DNA of 5,281 bases from Pelagibius sp041565695 (GTDB taxonomy: Bacteria; Pseudomonadota; Alphaproteobacteria; Kiloniellales; Kiloniellaceae). Each line of letters starts with the position of its first letter. Positions within the stretch are counted from its first letter, which is position 1. The notes below the pieces were generated by a model that worked only from the letters and a program-made list of their open reading frames with translations, was not told the origin of the DNA and searched no databases. Shown piece after piece: positions 5,220-5,281 of this stretch. The position numbers and the translations under genes were made by a program. The stretch lies in assembly GCA_041565695.1 (NCBI GenBank), contig JBFGUI010000251.1, positions 1 to 5,281 on the forward strand, read 5' to 3'.

Positions 5220-5245
5220 TGAAGGTGTGGACGGCCCCACCTTTA
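5220..5245 (+). terminator. Possible hairpin terminator after the CMD-like gene
   Basis: The arms 5220-5230 and 5235-5245 pair with one internal mismatch and one G-T pair around the four-base loop ACGG; the core is AAGGTG with CACCTT. It lies 62 bases after the stop at 5157. Only a TTT lies at the base of the right arm, so termination would be weak without a longer U-run. The rest of the tail (5158-5219 and 5246-5281) shows no gene that I can support. Confidence 0.35.
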
Positions 5246-5281
5246 CGGCATCGCAATGTGCCAATGTGGTTGTGGTCCAAC

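Noticed and set aside
4777..5280. A 167-codon minus-strand frame starting with TTG at 5280, a possible gene entering from the right
   Set aside because: Most of it is antisense to the CMD-like gene, it has no recognisable domain, and the upstream part is cut off. I cannot support it.
1..5281. CRISPR array, tRNA or rRNA gene, insertion sequence, toxin-antitoxin pair or phage gene
   Set aside because: Looked for on both strands. No regularly spaced repeats, cloverleaf sequence, transposase motif or phage domain was seen.

Overview
The window comes from a high-G+C bacterial genome (well above 60% by eye, not counted). The codons are strongly G/C-ending, which explains the many long spurious open frames on both strands. 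The gene content fits an alphaproteobacterium, probably of the Rhodospirillales type: a PAS_5 (DUF1488-like small sensor) protein, a XylX-like FAH-fold enzyme, a dimethylglycine/sarcosine dehydrogenase-type flavoprotein and a Rieske oxygenase. The lineage is an inference from family distribution, not something the sequence proves.

Layout from left to right. (1) Positions 1-494, minus strand: the N-terminal 164 residues of a dimethylglycine/sarcosine dehydrogenase-type flavoprotein, cut by the window edge. (2) Positions 495-824: a 330-base divergent intergenic region. It carries a 123-bp composite palindromic element with three nested or adjacent inverted repeats that looks like a dispersed intergenic repeat. 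(3) Positions 825-2024, plus strand: a 399-residue fumarylacetoacetate-hydrolase-superfamily enzyme resembling 2-keto-3-deoxy-D-xylonate dehydratase. (4) Positions 2206-2733, plus strand: a 175-residue PAS_5 protein with a 14-bp palindrome in its leader. (5) Positions 2730-3356, minus strand: a 208-residue TetR-fold protein, convergent with the PAS gene; the two stop codons overlap in one TTAA. (6) Positions 3437-4609, minus strand: a Rieske non-haem iron oxygenase alpha subunit, 80 bases upstream of the TetR-like gene and probably co-transcribed with it. (7) Positions 4610-4812: a divergent intergenic region with inverted repeats and a possible promoter. (8) Positions 4813-5157, plus strand: a 114-residue CMD/AhpD-like protein, followed by a possible weak hairpin terminator.

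How the genes may work together. The Rieske oxygenase and the TetR-like protein form a likely minus-strand transcription unit, divergent from the CMD/AhpD-like gene; this is a common oxygenase, regulator and accessory-protein arrangement. The oxygenase has Glu at the bridging position before its iron-binding histidines, as in the quaternary-amine oxygenases (carnitine, choline and betaine types). The flavoprotein at the left edge is of the N-methylglycine oxidising type. A link between the two in N-methyl-amine demethylation is suggestive but unproven, because they lie about 3 kb apart with unrelated genes between them and no reductase partner is visible. The FAH enzyme points instead to sugar-acid breakdown. 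I find no CRISPR array, tRNA, rRNA, insertion sequence or phage gene. Overall this looks like a chromosomal metabolic region with some interesting regulatory-scale structures rather than a clear new system.
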